Source: Mastigamoeba balamuthi (taxonomy: Eukaryota; Evosea; Mastigamoebida; Mastigamoebidae). From it: a DNA stretch of 36,762 nt. Both the position numbers and the translations under genes were made by a program. The notes beneath the pieces were generated by a model. That model saw only the letters and a list, made by a program, of their open reading frames with translations, was not told the origin of the DNA and made no database searches. The DNA lies in NCBI GenBank assembly GCA_902651635.1, contig CACRSC010000032.1:430681-467442 (forward strand). Direction: 5' to 3'. Positions 18,591 through 29,666 of this stretch are shown in pieces. Numbering within the stretch: the stretch's first letter is position 1; every line of letters starts with the position of its first letter.

Positions 18591-18748
18591 GTGCACAGCC
18601 GTCGGAGGACAGGATGACTGCGGTGACTGGCTCGGTTCAAAATTCGCTGATGATGTCACATACTCTTGTACTGCTGGCCCTTTTTGTTCGCTCCTGTGTT
18701 CTCCTGTTCTCTTGCGGTGTCTTTGTCAGCCGTTGCAGTTTCAGTGCC
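18591..18748. promoter_or_regulatory. Conserved bidirectional promoter, copy 1 (G/A)
   Basis: This gap between divergent start codons is nearly the same sequence as 29,667-29,826 and the inverse of 26,559-26,718. Conserved blocks include 'gccgtcggaggacagg', 'ggcttcaaaattcgctg'-like DNA with 'gatgatgtcac', and 'tttttgttcgctcctgtgtt'. Because it separates opposite start codons in all three places, it probably drives transcription both ways. It lacks an obvious TATA box. Confidence 0.6.
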
Positions 18749-21210
18749 ATGGCAATGGAGGTGGAGGCGAGCACAGCGCTCGAGGGGCAGCTGCGGAGGG
18801 GCGGGGGGCAGCTGAGCGCAGAGGCGGTGCGGGCGTCGGGGCAGTGGGCAGCGCTGCTGCGAGGGCTGCCGAGCGCGGGGGCAGGGGCCCTCGCCGAGCT
18901 GCTCCTCGACCTCCGCTGCTGCCCCTCCCCCTCGTCCCCCTCTCCCCTCCGCCTCGCCGTGGTCGAGCTGCCCACGTGGCCCCCGTGCACAGAAGTCCGC
19001 GTGAGCAGCGGGCAGCGCACAGCGGCCCTCAGCGACGACGACCTGCAGGCAGCACTGCGCGAGCCCCTCTTCGCAGCGCTCTTCGAGGCGCTGCTGCCCA
19101 CAGTTGTGTCCGCGCTCATCGAGGGCCTCGTCTACGTGGACCCCCCGCCCAGGCAGCAGCAGGAGGAGGTGGAGGAGGAGGGTAGCCCTTGTAGCAGCGG
19201 CGACAGCAGCATGGGCGACAACTCGGACGAGGAGGGCACCAACGCCGACAGCCTCTCCCACGACGGTGACGATGACGGCGACGTCGATGACGAGGACGAA
19301 GACGACGAGGACGAGGATGATGATGGCGATGACGGCTACGACGACGATGAGAGCAGCAGCAGCAGCGACGAGGAGATGGGGGTGGCCAACAACACCTCCA
19401 CACTGTTATCGGACAAATACGTCAGCACAGAGCGGGTCATCTTCGGCATACTCCTCAGTTTCCTGCCGTCGGTCTACGGCCACGGCCGCATCGTCTCGCT
19501 GGCGCTGCCGCTCGTGCAGGCCAGGCTGCGCTCTGCTGACTGGCGTGGTACGCCCCTCCCTTGGTGGCCTCAGCGGTGCTCACCGCGCGGTGCCCCGCAG
19601 TGCTGGAGAGCGCTCTCTTCGCGACTTACAAGCTGATGACCAACGAGGACACCGCAGTGCTGGACCCATACATGTCCGAGCTCTTGGCCATCGCCGTCAA
19701 CTCGATGCACCACACCGAGCCCTTGGTGCGTGTCGCAGGGTGCGTCGTGGTCGACCGATGTGTGCCGTGGGTTGTGCCGGCGACACCCTCAGTCCCTGCT
19801 GCTGGCGACAAATTCGAGTCTGTGCTCACCGCGGTGCTCGAGCTCATGCACGACCCGGTCTCTGACGTGCGGCAAGCTGCGTGCGAATCTGCCGGTATCC
19901 TTGTGCTCGGAGCCAAGGACTACGCGTGGCTGGCGCCTCTTCACGAGCTGGTTGCGAAACACGAGGCGCTGGGCCTCGCATCCTTTGAGGACGACAGCGA
20001 ATTTCAGACGTGGTTGCTCGGGGCCATCAGCAACCACGTTACAGCGTGTGCCACTGCACCAGTCCATTCGGCGGACGCCGTCGCACGTCGCCTCGTACCA
20101 ATGCTGGTCGCCAGGCTCGAGGCGATCAGCAGAATCATATCCAGTACTGGTGCCGCCAACAGCTACGACCTGTTCGTGTGCCTCAAAACTGTTGTCGACA
20201 AGCTGGGTACTGTCATCGAGCCGTATGCCGTGGCCATTGCTTCCAACTGTCTCCGCATCCTCCAGACGCCGGTGCGTTTCCATCACGCGTGACCTCAATT
20301 GATCGCTGTGGTCCAGCAGGCAGAATTCAAATACGGTCAAGTCACCAAGGAGCCCCTATGTCTGCTGGCTGCCGTTATCAAGGTGTTTCCGCTTGCCACT
20401 GTCCCTCTGCTCGACGGGTTTCCTCTCGTCCGCCTCCTCGTGGACGACCTGAAATCGTGTTCGAATGATGGCAAGACGGAGCTGATCATGGCCCTCGTGA
20501 GGCACGCGCTCCCGTTTGTGGAGCCGCTGCTGCCCCGTCTGATGGAGGTTCTGCTCGCCGTGCCAAACGAAGACCCGGATCGCCTCGAGGCAGTGGGGCA
20601 CATTGCACTGATATGGGGCGAGTCTTTCAAGGTGTTTGTCCCGCGCGTGCTGGAGTTCCTCCTGGGTGCACTCAGCATGAAGGACACCGACCTCGAATAC
20701 ATGGCTACATCTGCTGCGGTCAGCCTGGGCCGCATCTGTATGGCTGCCTGCGACACTGTTGCTCCCCATCTAGACAATGCGAGCCTGACGGTATGTCAAC
20801 CCAATTTGAACTGATCTGATTCATGTGCAACACAGCTGTGGTGCAAGTCGCTGTGCCTGAGGAGAAACTCCATTGTTGAGTGTTGCCAGAGGAATGGCGA
20901 TTCTCTGGACGACGAAGACGACCCTGCTAACGAGGCAGATGCATGCAGGGGGCTGGCAGAGGTCGTCAAGAGGAACCCAGAAGGTGCAGCAGGGTCCCTG
21001 CGTGCACTGTGTGAGCTGTACGTGACACTGCAAAACCCATTGTCCGCGGACCTGCGTGATGTGCTGCTGCTGGTGAGGAACACAATGGGGTCTGAGTGGC
21101 ACACGGCGTGTGCAGACTTCCCTCAGAGTCTGAAAGAGGGCCTGCAGAAGCTGGGGTTGCTGCCTGATCATCTATGTTCTTTCTCTCTTGGAGAAGCGGA
21201 TGCAATCTGA
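18749..21210 (+). CDS. Gene A: transportin-like karyopherin-beta (HEAT repeats), 780 aa
   Basis: Exons are 18749-19547, 19574-20271, 20320-20790 and 20836-21210. Introns are 26, 48 and 45 nt, and the sum is exactly 781 codons with the stop. The N-terminal ~150 residues (MAMEVEASTAL..) are Ala/Leu-rich helices. An Asp/Glu/Ser-rich loop follows at about residues 155-210, then HEAT-type helical pairs to the end. The last ~110 residues match the transportin C-terminus in order: 'LWCKSL', an acidic 'DDEDDPANEAD', 'VVKRNPEGA', 'DLRDVLLLV', 'EWHTACADFPQSLKEGLQKL'. Family members carry cargo through nuclear pores, with RanGTP releasing it. Compared with C and D it lacks the first intron and the surrounding ~40 residues. 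A one-base loss near the end replaces the usual stop after 'LGLAA' by 14 extra residues. It is divergent from stub G and convergent with B. Confidence 0.75.
19548..19573 (+). other. 26-nt intron of gene A
   Basis: 'gtacgcccctcccttggtgg' followed by 'cctcag' separates two frames that must be joined, and exactly 26 nt restores the frame. The same 26-nt sequence is kept in C (28,637-28,612) and D (30,794-30,819), and a 27-nt version in B (25,603-25,577). Confidence 0.75.
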
Positions 21211-21510
21211 GGTAGTCTCTTTCCAATTGGCATACCAGTCAGGTGCCCATCACCAAATAACTGTACTTATAACAACCAACAAACAAATCAGCTGGATAAT
21301 TCTGAAGATGTGATGTGGTCTCATTGCTGTGTGAACAAAGGTCACATTCTCTGTCATGGGTATTGTACAATTTTTGCATTAGATAAACCTCGGTTTTGTG
21401 AAATCTCATGGTTTGTGTCCACTCTTACCTTCTCATATTTGTAGGAATCGATAGGAGCCCTTGGTAAGATGCACAATCTATGTTTTTTAAAGATGTTTTG
21501 AAAGGGTTAT
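21211..21510. repeat. 3' flank of gene A, shared in inverted orientation with gene E
   Basis: The ~300 bp after A ('tgatgtggtctcattgctgtg', 'gtcattctctgtcatgggta', 'cctcggttttgtg') are found reversed at about 35,975-36,340 downstream of gene E, with few changes. The duplicated unit therefore extends past the coding region. Confidence 0.7.
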
Positions 21511-21999
21511 GAAGTGGTACTTATGTAGTAGCATGTAGTTACATTGGCCTGTCTTGTATAACTGTGACTTTTTGGCATCGTACAAGAGCATTATGTACTG
21601 CTGAAATGTGAAGAAGGCTGAGACAGATATCATCATCATGTCCAGAAGATGGTTCACTAAATGTCCATGGGCAATGTCAGAGAAGAAAACATGAAGTTCA
21701 GCTCAGTGGCATAGAATGGATTCAGAACTGCAGGTTATGTCATTATGAAGGTTCAGGGCTATGTGATCTGATATGTTGGCCAAGACAGATGTCCAGAGCA
21801 AGCAGGATCCACAGCCAGACCCTGAACAGCCCACAGAGCACCTTCTGAAATTCGGAATATCTGATAAAGACAAAAATGTCTCTCACAGAGAAACAGAGAT
21901 GAAAGATATTGTTCTTGCACAACCATCCAATGGGCCCTCACTGGGCAAGAGGTGCATTGCACAGTACATGCACTGCGCTGTGGAACAGCCCAACTGATC
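21511..21999. other. Intergenic, no supported gene
   Basis: It contains one isolated 'tatgtagtagcatgtagt' word of the hairpin family (about 21,522) and short open frames without recognisable products. It probably includes the left flank or terminal repeat of the Tc1-like element, but I could not define one. Confidence 0.3.
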
Positions 22000-22020
22000 A
22001 GATAGTGCTGCTACACCTCC

Positions 22021-22834
22021 ACCATAAAAAAGACAGAAGAGAAATAACAGAGGAGTACAAACAAATTCTGGCCAGGGTAAAATCCCAGCCCCCAAACTCA
22101 GCCTCAGTCCTTTGCAAGTCCCTTCATCTTCGGGCATCACTCTATACTATTTACAGGCGATTGTATGCTGCAAATGCCAAGTTTCAGACTCCTTTGTTCA
22201 AGTCTGTGTATAAAAATAGTCCCTCAAAACATGGCGTGATTTTGCAAGGAAAAATCTGCAGAGAGATTGGAGCAATGTATGGTTCAGTGACGAGTCCACA
22301 CTCTGGCTAGAGGGACCAAAGACCAAGCATTGGCAGCTTTCTGGTCATCGATTTTTGGTCTGACAGGTTAAGTACCCCCAGAAGGTTCAGGTTTGAGGGT
22401 GATTTTCCTCACATGGGTTTGGACAGCTTCACATCTTCCAGGGGAATCTCACTTCTGACGTATAACATCTATCAGAGGGCTCTTCTGCCTTCAATTCTCC
22501 AGGCTTATGGGGATGATCAGGAAGAGTGACTTCGGCAGAGGCCAATGACAGTAAACATACCAGTCAAATGTGTTGCCAATGGAAAGCCAAACACAATATT
22601 ACCTGCCTCCCCTGGCCAGCATGCAGCCCGGACCTCAATGAGATCGAAAATGCCTGGGGCATCCTGAAGGCTAAGGTGACTGTGGCAAATCCTCAATCTA
22701 TAAAGGCATTGGTGCGTTGCCTTAGAAAAGAGTGGAAGTCTCTCTCTCAGAAGTATGCTCAAAAACTGGTTTCTTCAATCCCTGCTCGGTTGCAAGCAGT
22801 CCTGGAGGCCAAGGGAGACTACACTGCATACTAG
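22021..22834 (+). pseudogene. Decayed Tc1/mariner-type transposase
   Basis: Pieces of one transposase are readable in successive frames. About 22,021-22,250 gives a helix-turn-helix region ('ITEEYKQILARVKSQP'). About 22,240-22,350 gives 'NVWFSDESTLWLEGPKTK' with the first catalytic Asp. 22,526-22,834 gives 'ANDSKHTSQMC' (second Asp region), then 'LPWPACSPDLNEIENAWG' with the catalytic Glu, closing 'LQAVLEAKGDYTAY' at a TAG exactly where Tc1 transposases end. Together these are the DD34E signature of cut-and-paste transposases that integrate at TA. At least two frameshifts and several stops (from about 22,350 to 22,500) make it inactive. Terminal inverted repeats were not located. It lies between the convergent genes A and B. 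Confidence 0.85.
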
Positions 22835-24007
22835 ATCAGGATTTGCTCTCGGAAGTACAAAACACATAATAAAAGTATGGTTGAATTGTATTTGAGGAAA
22901 TACGATGGTTAGTTGGTTGTGATTCACACAGTACTACATGAAACCATGTGATTACCTGCACAGTATCATGTGTAACTGTGTGGGTACTCACGTGGTACAC
23001 TGCACCTCTTCTGATCATTCTCCCCCAATATTTCCCTTTTTTAGTATCTGTCTTTTCCTTTTTCGGTTAAAACCACATGGTACCCATGTGGTCTCACACT
23101 TTTCTGCTGCAGTACTTCTTTCCCCTTGACATTCAAGAGAGGTTTTGCTCTGTCAAATTGTTCCACACTCATAATCAAGGAAGGGCTCAATTGAACACCC
23201 ATTACATTATCTATATATTCCTGGTGTTTATTTGGCATTTGTGCATGCTTCTCTCATTCTTTTTTACCGTTTTAGGCACTCACAGGACCCATGCAGGTAA
23301 CCAATACACCTTGTGTATCTGAACAGAACAGATGGACAGGGGATTGACAGAAGCCATGAGAGAGAGATAGGAAACACAGGATGTTCATATCTAATAGGAT
23401 AAGGATTTGAGAAACCCTGAGGCATGCAATTCATTTGCCCAGAATTCTCCTTCCATCCTCATCAAAGCTGCATGATTTGGCTTTATATCTCACAGGGAAG
23501 CTGGTGCATTGGCTCTTTTGTCTGGAAGTGGAAGAGGTCCTCTATGTAGATAATTCTGGGATTGATTCAGTCATTCTGTAATACCAAACACTAAACACTC
23601 CATTTCTCTTATGTAACTGCCTTTTGATTAGCATAGTACTCTTTGGCCGATCTGAGGCCAGCCAGCACTACAAAGGAAGTGCTTGCTGTGCTTCTCCTTC
23701 CTCACATCTGGATTTCACTGCACTGCCTGCGTGAGGAGCTTTGAAGAGTGACAACGATAATTCTCAATGCTCAATAACAGAGTACCAGTTGCTTTGCATC
23801 TCTTTTGCACATGAGCAACTGATGGCTGGTTGAAATGAAGGGTCCTTACAGCAAAAGAGACCACATAACATTTCCAGTTATGTTGGTTGTTATGTGTCCA
23901 GTTGTTTCGTTGGTTGGTGATGGGCACCAGACTGGTGAGCCAAATGCCAATTTAACAGACTACCAATGGTTACATTAGCTTCTCCAAGGGAGAAAGAACA
24001 AAGACGA
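22835..24007. other. Intergenic region between Tc1 remnant and gene B
   Basis: The stretch is AT-rich, with no coding frame of note. It holds a 9-bp perfect inverted repeat with a 3-nt loop at 23,072-23,092 ('accacatgg'/'ccatgtggt'). The last ~110 bp (23,900-24,007) resemble the 3' flanks of A and E ('ttggtgatgggcacc', 'ttctccaagggagaaagaac'). Confidence 0.5.
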
Positions 24008-26558
24008 TCAGGCAGGCATCCCCAGCTTCTGAAGGCCTTCTTTCAGGCTCTGGGAGAAGCCTGCACACGCGTGGTTCCACTCAGACCCCATCGCGCTCTT
24101 CACCAGCAGCAGTACGTCACGAAGATCCACAGATGAAGGGTTTTGCAGTGTCACGTACAGCTCACACAGCGCACGCAGGGACCCAGCTGCACCCCCTGGA
24201 TTCCTCTTGACGACCTCTGCCAGTCCTCTGCACGCATCTGCCTCGTTCACAGGGTCGTCTTCGTTATCACACTCCACAACGGAGTTTCTCCTCAGGCACA
24301 GCGATTCGCACCACAGCTATGTTACACAGGAATCAGATCAGTTCATATTGGATAGACATACCGTGAGGCTGGCGTTGTCGAGAAGGGGAGCAACAGTGTC
24401 GCAGGCAGCCATACAGATGCGGCCCAGGCTGACCGCAGCATATTTCGCTACGTATTCGGTGTCGGTGCCCTTCATGCTGAGGGCGCCCAGGAGGAACTCC
24501 AGCACGTGCGGAACAAACGCCCTGAACGGCTCGCCCCAGATCGGAGCAATGAGCCCAACTGCTTCGACGCGCTCGTATTCGTTTGGCACAGCGAGCAGAA
24601 CCTCCATCAGACGGGGCAGCAGCGGCTCCACAAACGGGAGCGCGTGCCTCGCGAGGGCCATGATCAGCTCCGTCTTGCCATCATTCGAACACGATTTCAG
24701 GTCATCCACCAGGAGGCGGACGAGAGGAAACCCGTCGAGAAGAGGGACAGCTGCAAGCGGAAACAACTTGATGACGGCAGCCAGCAGACACAAGGGTTCC
24801 TTGGTAACTTGAACGCATTTGGATTCTGCCTGTTGGACCACAGCGATCAATTGAGATCAGGTGTAGATGAAAGCGCACAGGTGTCTGGAGGAGGCGGAGG
24901 CAGTTGGAAGCAATGGCCTCGGCATACGGCTCGATGACAGTACCCAGCTTGTCGACAACAGTGACGAGGCACATGAATAGGTCGTAGTTGTTGACTGCAG
25001 CGGCACTGAATGTGAAACTGCTGATCGCCTCGAGTCTGGCGACCAGCATTGGTACGAGGCGACGTGCAACGGCGTCCGCCGAATGGACTGGAGCAGTGGT
25101 ACATGCGGTAACGTGGTTGCTGATGGCCCCGAGCAACCACGTCTGAAATTCTCTGTCGTCCTCAAAGGACGCGAGGCCCAGCTCCTCGTGCTGCACAATC
25201 AGCTCGTGTAGCGGTGCCAGCCCCGCGTAGTCCTTGGCACCGAGCACAAGGACACCGGCAGATTCGCACGCAGCTTGCCGCACGTCAGATACCGGATCGT
25301 GCATGAGCTCGAGCACAGTAGTGAGCACAGACTCGAACACGTCGCCAGCAGCAGGGACAGAGGGTGTCGTCGGTGCAACCCACGGCACACAGTGGTATAC
25401 CACGACGCACCCTGCGACACGCACCAAGGGCTCGGCGTGGTGCATCGAGTTGACGGTGATGGCCATGAGATCGGGCATGTATGGGTCCAGCACTGCGGTG
25501 TCCTCGTCGGTCATCAGCTTGTAAGTCGCGAAGAGAGCGCTCTCCAGCACTGCGGGGCACCGCGTGGTGAGCGTCGCTGAGGCCACCAAGGGAGGGCGCG
25601 TACCACGCCAGTCAGCGGAGCGCAGCCTGGCCTGCACGAGCGGCAGCGCCAGCGAGACGATGCGGCCGTGGCCGTAGACCGACGACAGGAAACTGAGGAG
25701 TGAGCCGAAGACGACCCGCTCTGTGCTGACGTATTGGTCCGCCAACGGTCTGAGGGTGTTGTTGGCCACCCCCATCTCCTCGTCGCTGCTATCGCTGCTG
25801 CTGCTGCTCTCGTCGTCGTCGTAGCCGTCGTCACCATCGTCATCCTCGTAGTCGTCGTGGTCGTGGTCATCATCGACATTTTCGCCATCGTCGCTGTCGT
25901 AGGATACGCTGTCGGCGTTGGTGCTCTGGTTGCTGTCGCCGGTGCCTGTGCCGCCGCTGCTGTTTGCGGGCAAGTCCTGCAGCGCTGCCCAGTGAGCTGC
26001 CAAGCGAGAAAGGCAGTTCAGATGGAACGGAGCGCATACCGCGGTGGCTGGGACCGCAACAGGGCCGTTGGAGGGCTGCTCCTCGTCCATGTCGCCCATG
26101 CTACTGTCGCCGCTGCTGCAGGGGCTGCCCTCCTTCTCTTCCTCCTGCTGCTGCCTGGGCGGGGGGTCCACGTAGACGAGGCCCTCGATGAGCGCGGGAA
26201 CAACGGTGGGCAGCAGCGCCTCGAAGAGCGCAGCGACGAGGGGCTCGCGCAGTGCCGCCTGCAGGTCGTCGTCGCTGAGGGCCGCTGTGCGCTGCCCGCT
26301 GCTCACGCGGACTTCTGTGCGCGGGGGCCAGGAGCACAGCTCGACCACGGCGAGGCGGAGGGGAGAGGGGGCCGAGGGGGAGGGGCAGCAGCGGAGGTCG
26401 AGGAGCAGCTCGGCGAGGGCCCCTGCCCCCGCGCTCGGCAGCCCTCGCAGCAGCGCTGCCCACTGCCCCGACGCCCGCACCGCCTCTGCGCTCAGCTGCC
26501 CCCCGCCCCTCCGCAGCTGCCCCTCGAGCGCTGTGCTCGCCTCCACCTCCATTGCCAT
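24008..26558 (-). CDS. Gene B: transportin-like karyopherin-beta, 788 aa
   Basis: Exons on the minus strand are 26558-26040, 25976-25604, 25576-24879, 24829-24362 and 24316-24008. Introns are 63, 27, 49 and 45 nt, giving 789 codons with the TGA. The product has the same layout as A and D: an MAMEVEASTAL start, Pro/Gln-rich linker, Asp-rich acidic loop (about residues 215-250), HEAT helices, and the transportin-type C-terminus ending 'LQKLGMPA'. The first two introns are in-phase and free of stops, so unspliced transcripts would still read through that part with 21 and 9 extra residues. It is convergent with A and divergent from stub F, sharing the promoter at 26,559-26,718. The protein is expected in the cytoplasm and nucleus as an import receptor; its cargo is unknown. 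Confidence 0.75.
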
Positions 26559-26718
26559 GGCGCTCAAACTGCAACGGCTGACAAAGACACCGCAAGCCAA
26601 CAGGAGAGAACACAGGAGCGAACAAAAAGGCCAGCAGCACAAGACAGGCGTGACATCATCAGCGAATTTTGAACCGAGCCAGTCACCGCAGTCAACCTGT
26701 CCTCCGACGGCTGAGCAC
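26559..26718. promoter_or_regulatory. Conserved bidirectional promoter, copy 2 (B/F)
   Basis: This is the reverse complement of the promoters at 18,591-18,748 and 29,667-29,826, with the 'gtgacatcatc' block, the 'gcgaattttgaaccgagcc' block and the 'cctccgacggc' block all present. It faces gene B on the left and the F stub on the right. Confidence 0.6.
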
Positions 26719-26830
26719 ATGCAGGTGGTGGCAAGCACAGCGCTCGAGGGGCAGCTGCGCAGCGGTGAGGTCAGATGAGCCCTCTTCGAGGCGCTGCTGC
26801 CCACCGCTGTGCCCGCGCTCATCGACTCAA
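26719..26830 (+). pseudogene. Stub F: truncated transportin-like paralog, divergent partner of gene B
   Basis: ATG at 26,719 opens MQVVASTALEGQL, identical to the start of gene C, but a large internal deletion joins codon 16 to a distal part of exon 1 in the wrong frame, giving TGA after 19 codons. The distal piece ('cttcgaggcgctgctgccca', 'gcccgcgctcatcga') ends near 26,830. Like stub G it is a MQVV-type copy that has been deleted next to an intact MAME-type gene. Confidence 0.7.
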
Positions 26831-26999
26831 CTGCTTCGTCAGCAGATACAGAAGTGTAAGAGCAACATACAAACTCCTTATATCTACAAACAGTCACTAT
26901 CCGTACGTGCGTTGATTGTTTGTAGACGCTGTGGAAGTGTGGTGACAGCAATTGAAATGATAAGAAATCTCTGCAGAAAGGTACTCTCAATAAGGACGA
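26831..26999. other. Short spacer between stub F and the 3' end of gene C
   Basis: This AT-rich 3' flank of gene C has no gene or recognisable signal. Confidence 0.4.
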
Positions 27000-29666
27000 T
27001 CAGGCAGTTAGTCCCAGCTTCTGCATGTCGTCCCGCAGACCCTGGGGGAACCTCGCACATGCCGTGTGCCACTCTGACCCCATCGTGCTCTTCACTAGCA
27101 GCAGAACATCACGCAGGTCCGCAGACGACGGGTTTTGCAGTGTCACGAACAGTTCACACAGCGCAGGCAGGGACCCAGCTGCACCTCCTGGGTTCCTCTT
27201 GACGACCTCTGCCAGACCTCTGCATGCATCTGCCTCATTCGCAGGGTCGTCTTCATCGACCAGAGAACGGCCTCTCTCCTGGCAGAACTTCGCATTCAAG
27301 TTTCTCCTCCAACACAGCGACTCGCACCACAGCTGTGCAAACTCAAGAGTCAGGTCGGATCAAAGGTGACGGACATACCGTGAGGCTCTCGTTGTCGAGA
27401 AGAGGGGCAACACGGTCGCAGGCAGCCAGGCATACGCGGCCCAGGCTGATCGCGGCACAGTCGATCGAGTTGTAATCGAAGTTTCCCCCCTCGATTCTCC
27501 TCTTTCTGAGGGCGCCCAGGAGGAACTTCAGCACGCGCGGAACAAACGCCCCGAACGGCTCGCCCCAGATCGGGGCAACGAGCCCCACTGCCTCGAGGCG
27601 CTCAGGGTCGTCGTCGGGCACGGCGAGCAGGACTTGCATCAGGTGGGGCAGCAGCGGCTCCACAAACGGGAAGGCGAACCTGACGAGGGCCATGACCAGC
27701 ACCGTCTTGCCATCTCGAACATCTGACCCGAGGTCATCCACGAGGAGGCGGACGAGAGGAAACCCGTCGAGCAGAGGGACGACAGCATGCGGAAGCGCCC
27801 TGATCACTGCAGCCAGCAGATGAAGGGGCTCCGTGGTGACATGCCTGTATTTGTACTTGGCCTGGTGGACCCGAGCGATCAATTGAAATCACGGTCGATA
27901 AAACGCGCACCGGTGTCTGGACGAGACGGAGGCAGTTGGAAGCAATGGCCACGGCGTACGGCTCGACAGTAGCACCCAGCTTGTCGACAACGGTGGTCAG
28001 GCACACAAACAGATCGTAGTTCTTGGCGGCAACGCCAGTGGCTGCGATGGTGCTGATCCCATCAAGCCTGGCAACCAGCATGGGGACGAGGCGACGTGCA
28101 ACAGCGTCCGCCGCATGTGTTGGCGCGGTGGTGCACACCGTGGCGTGGTTCTTGATGGCACCGAGCAGCCACGTCTGGAATTGAGTGTCGTCCTTGAAGG
28201 ACGCGAGGCCCAGCGCCTCGTGCTCCACAATCAGCTCGTGCAGCGGGGTCAGCCCCGCGTAGTCCTTGGCTCCGAGCACAAGGACACCGGCAGATTCGCA
28301 TGCGGCTTGCCTAACGTTGGAGACCGGGTCGTGCATGAGCTCGAGAGCAGTAGTTAGCACAGGCTCGAACAGATTGCCAGCAGCAGGGACAGAGGTTTTT
28401 GAAGCCGGCGCAACCCACGGAGCACAGCCGAAGACCACGCGGCACGCTGCGGCACGCACCGTGGGCTCAGCGTGGCGCATCGCGTTCACGGTGGCCGCCA
28501 AGAGCTCGGGCATATATGGGTCCAGAACTGCGGTGTCCTCGTTGGACGTCAGCGTCGATACCGCCTGGAAAGCGCTTTCCAGCACTGCAGGGCACCGCGT
28601 GGTGAGCGCCGCTGAGGCCACCAAGGGAGGGGCGTACCACGACAGTCAGCAGAGCGCAGCCTGGCCTGCACGAGCGGCAGTGCCAGCGAGACGACGCGGC
28701 CGTGGCCGTAGACCGACGACAGGCAACTGAGGAGTTCTTCGCAATTGATTCGCACTGTGCTGACGTAGTAGTCGTCCACTGTTTTCGTGTTGTTGAACAC
28801 CCCCATCTCCTCGTCGCTGCTGTCGCTGTCGCTGCTGCTGCTGCTCTCGTCGTAGCCATCTTCGCTGTCGTCCCCATCGTCATCCTCGACCTCGTCGAGG
28901 TCGCGGTCGTCATCGACATTGTCGCCATCGTAATACTCGTCGTCGTCGTCGTCGTCGTCGTCGTGGTCATCATCGATATTGTCGCCATCGACGTGGTCGC
29001 TGTCGTGGGAGAGGCTGTCGGCGTTGGTGCTGGTGCTCTGGTTGCTGTCGCCGGTGCCTGTGCCCCCACTGCTGTTGGGGGCTGCACGCAAGTTCTGCCA
29101 GCGCTGCCAGTGAGCAGCGAGCAATTCAGGCGCAACAGAGCGCGTACCGCGGTCACTGGGACCGCCACAGGCCCGCTGGAGGGCGCCCTCTCGACCGTGT
29201 TGTCGCCCATGCTGCTGCTGCTGCTGCTGCTGGGTCTGCCCCCATCCTCATCCTGCCGCTGCTGCTGCCTGGGCGGGGGGTCCACGTAGACGAGGCCCTC
29301 GATGAGCGCGGGCACAGCGGTGGGCAGCAGCGCCTCGAAGAGCGCAGCGACGAGGGGCTCGCGCAGTGCTGCCTTCAGGTCGTCGACGCTGAGGGCCGCT
29401 GTGCGCTGCCCGCTGCTCACGCGGACCTCTGTGCGCGGGGGCCACGTGGGCAGCTCGGCGACGGTGAGGCGGAGGGGAGAGGGGGCCGAGGGGGAGGGGC
29501 AGCAGCGGAGGTCGAGGAGCAGCTCGGCGAGGGCCCCTGCCCCCGCGCTCGGCAGCCCTCGCAGCAGCGCTGCCCACTGCCCCGACGCCCGCACCGCCTC
29601 TGCGCTCAGCTGCCCCCCGCCCCTCCGCAGCTGCCCCTCGAGCGCTGTGCTCGCCACCACCTGCAT
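27000..29666 (-). CDS. Gene C: transportin-like karyopherin-beta, 830 aa, alternative N-terminus
   Basis: Exons on the minus strand are 29666-29148, 29094-28638, 28611-27911, 27861-27379 and 27332-27000. Introns are 53, 26, 49 and 46 nt, giving 831 codons with the TGA. It starts MQVVASTALEGQL, not MAMEVEAST, and is the only complete member with this start. Its acidic loop is the longest of the family (two Asp runs, about 28,830-29,010), with many GAC/GAT repeats. The first intron (53 nt) must be removed to keep the frame, which supports splicing of the in-phase homologous introns in B and D. Later exons differ more from A than A does from B, for example an insertion near 27,470-27,500. The C-terminus 'DLRDVLLLVKSTMGSEW' is conserved. 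It is divergent from D across 160 bp. Confidence 0.75.
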
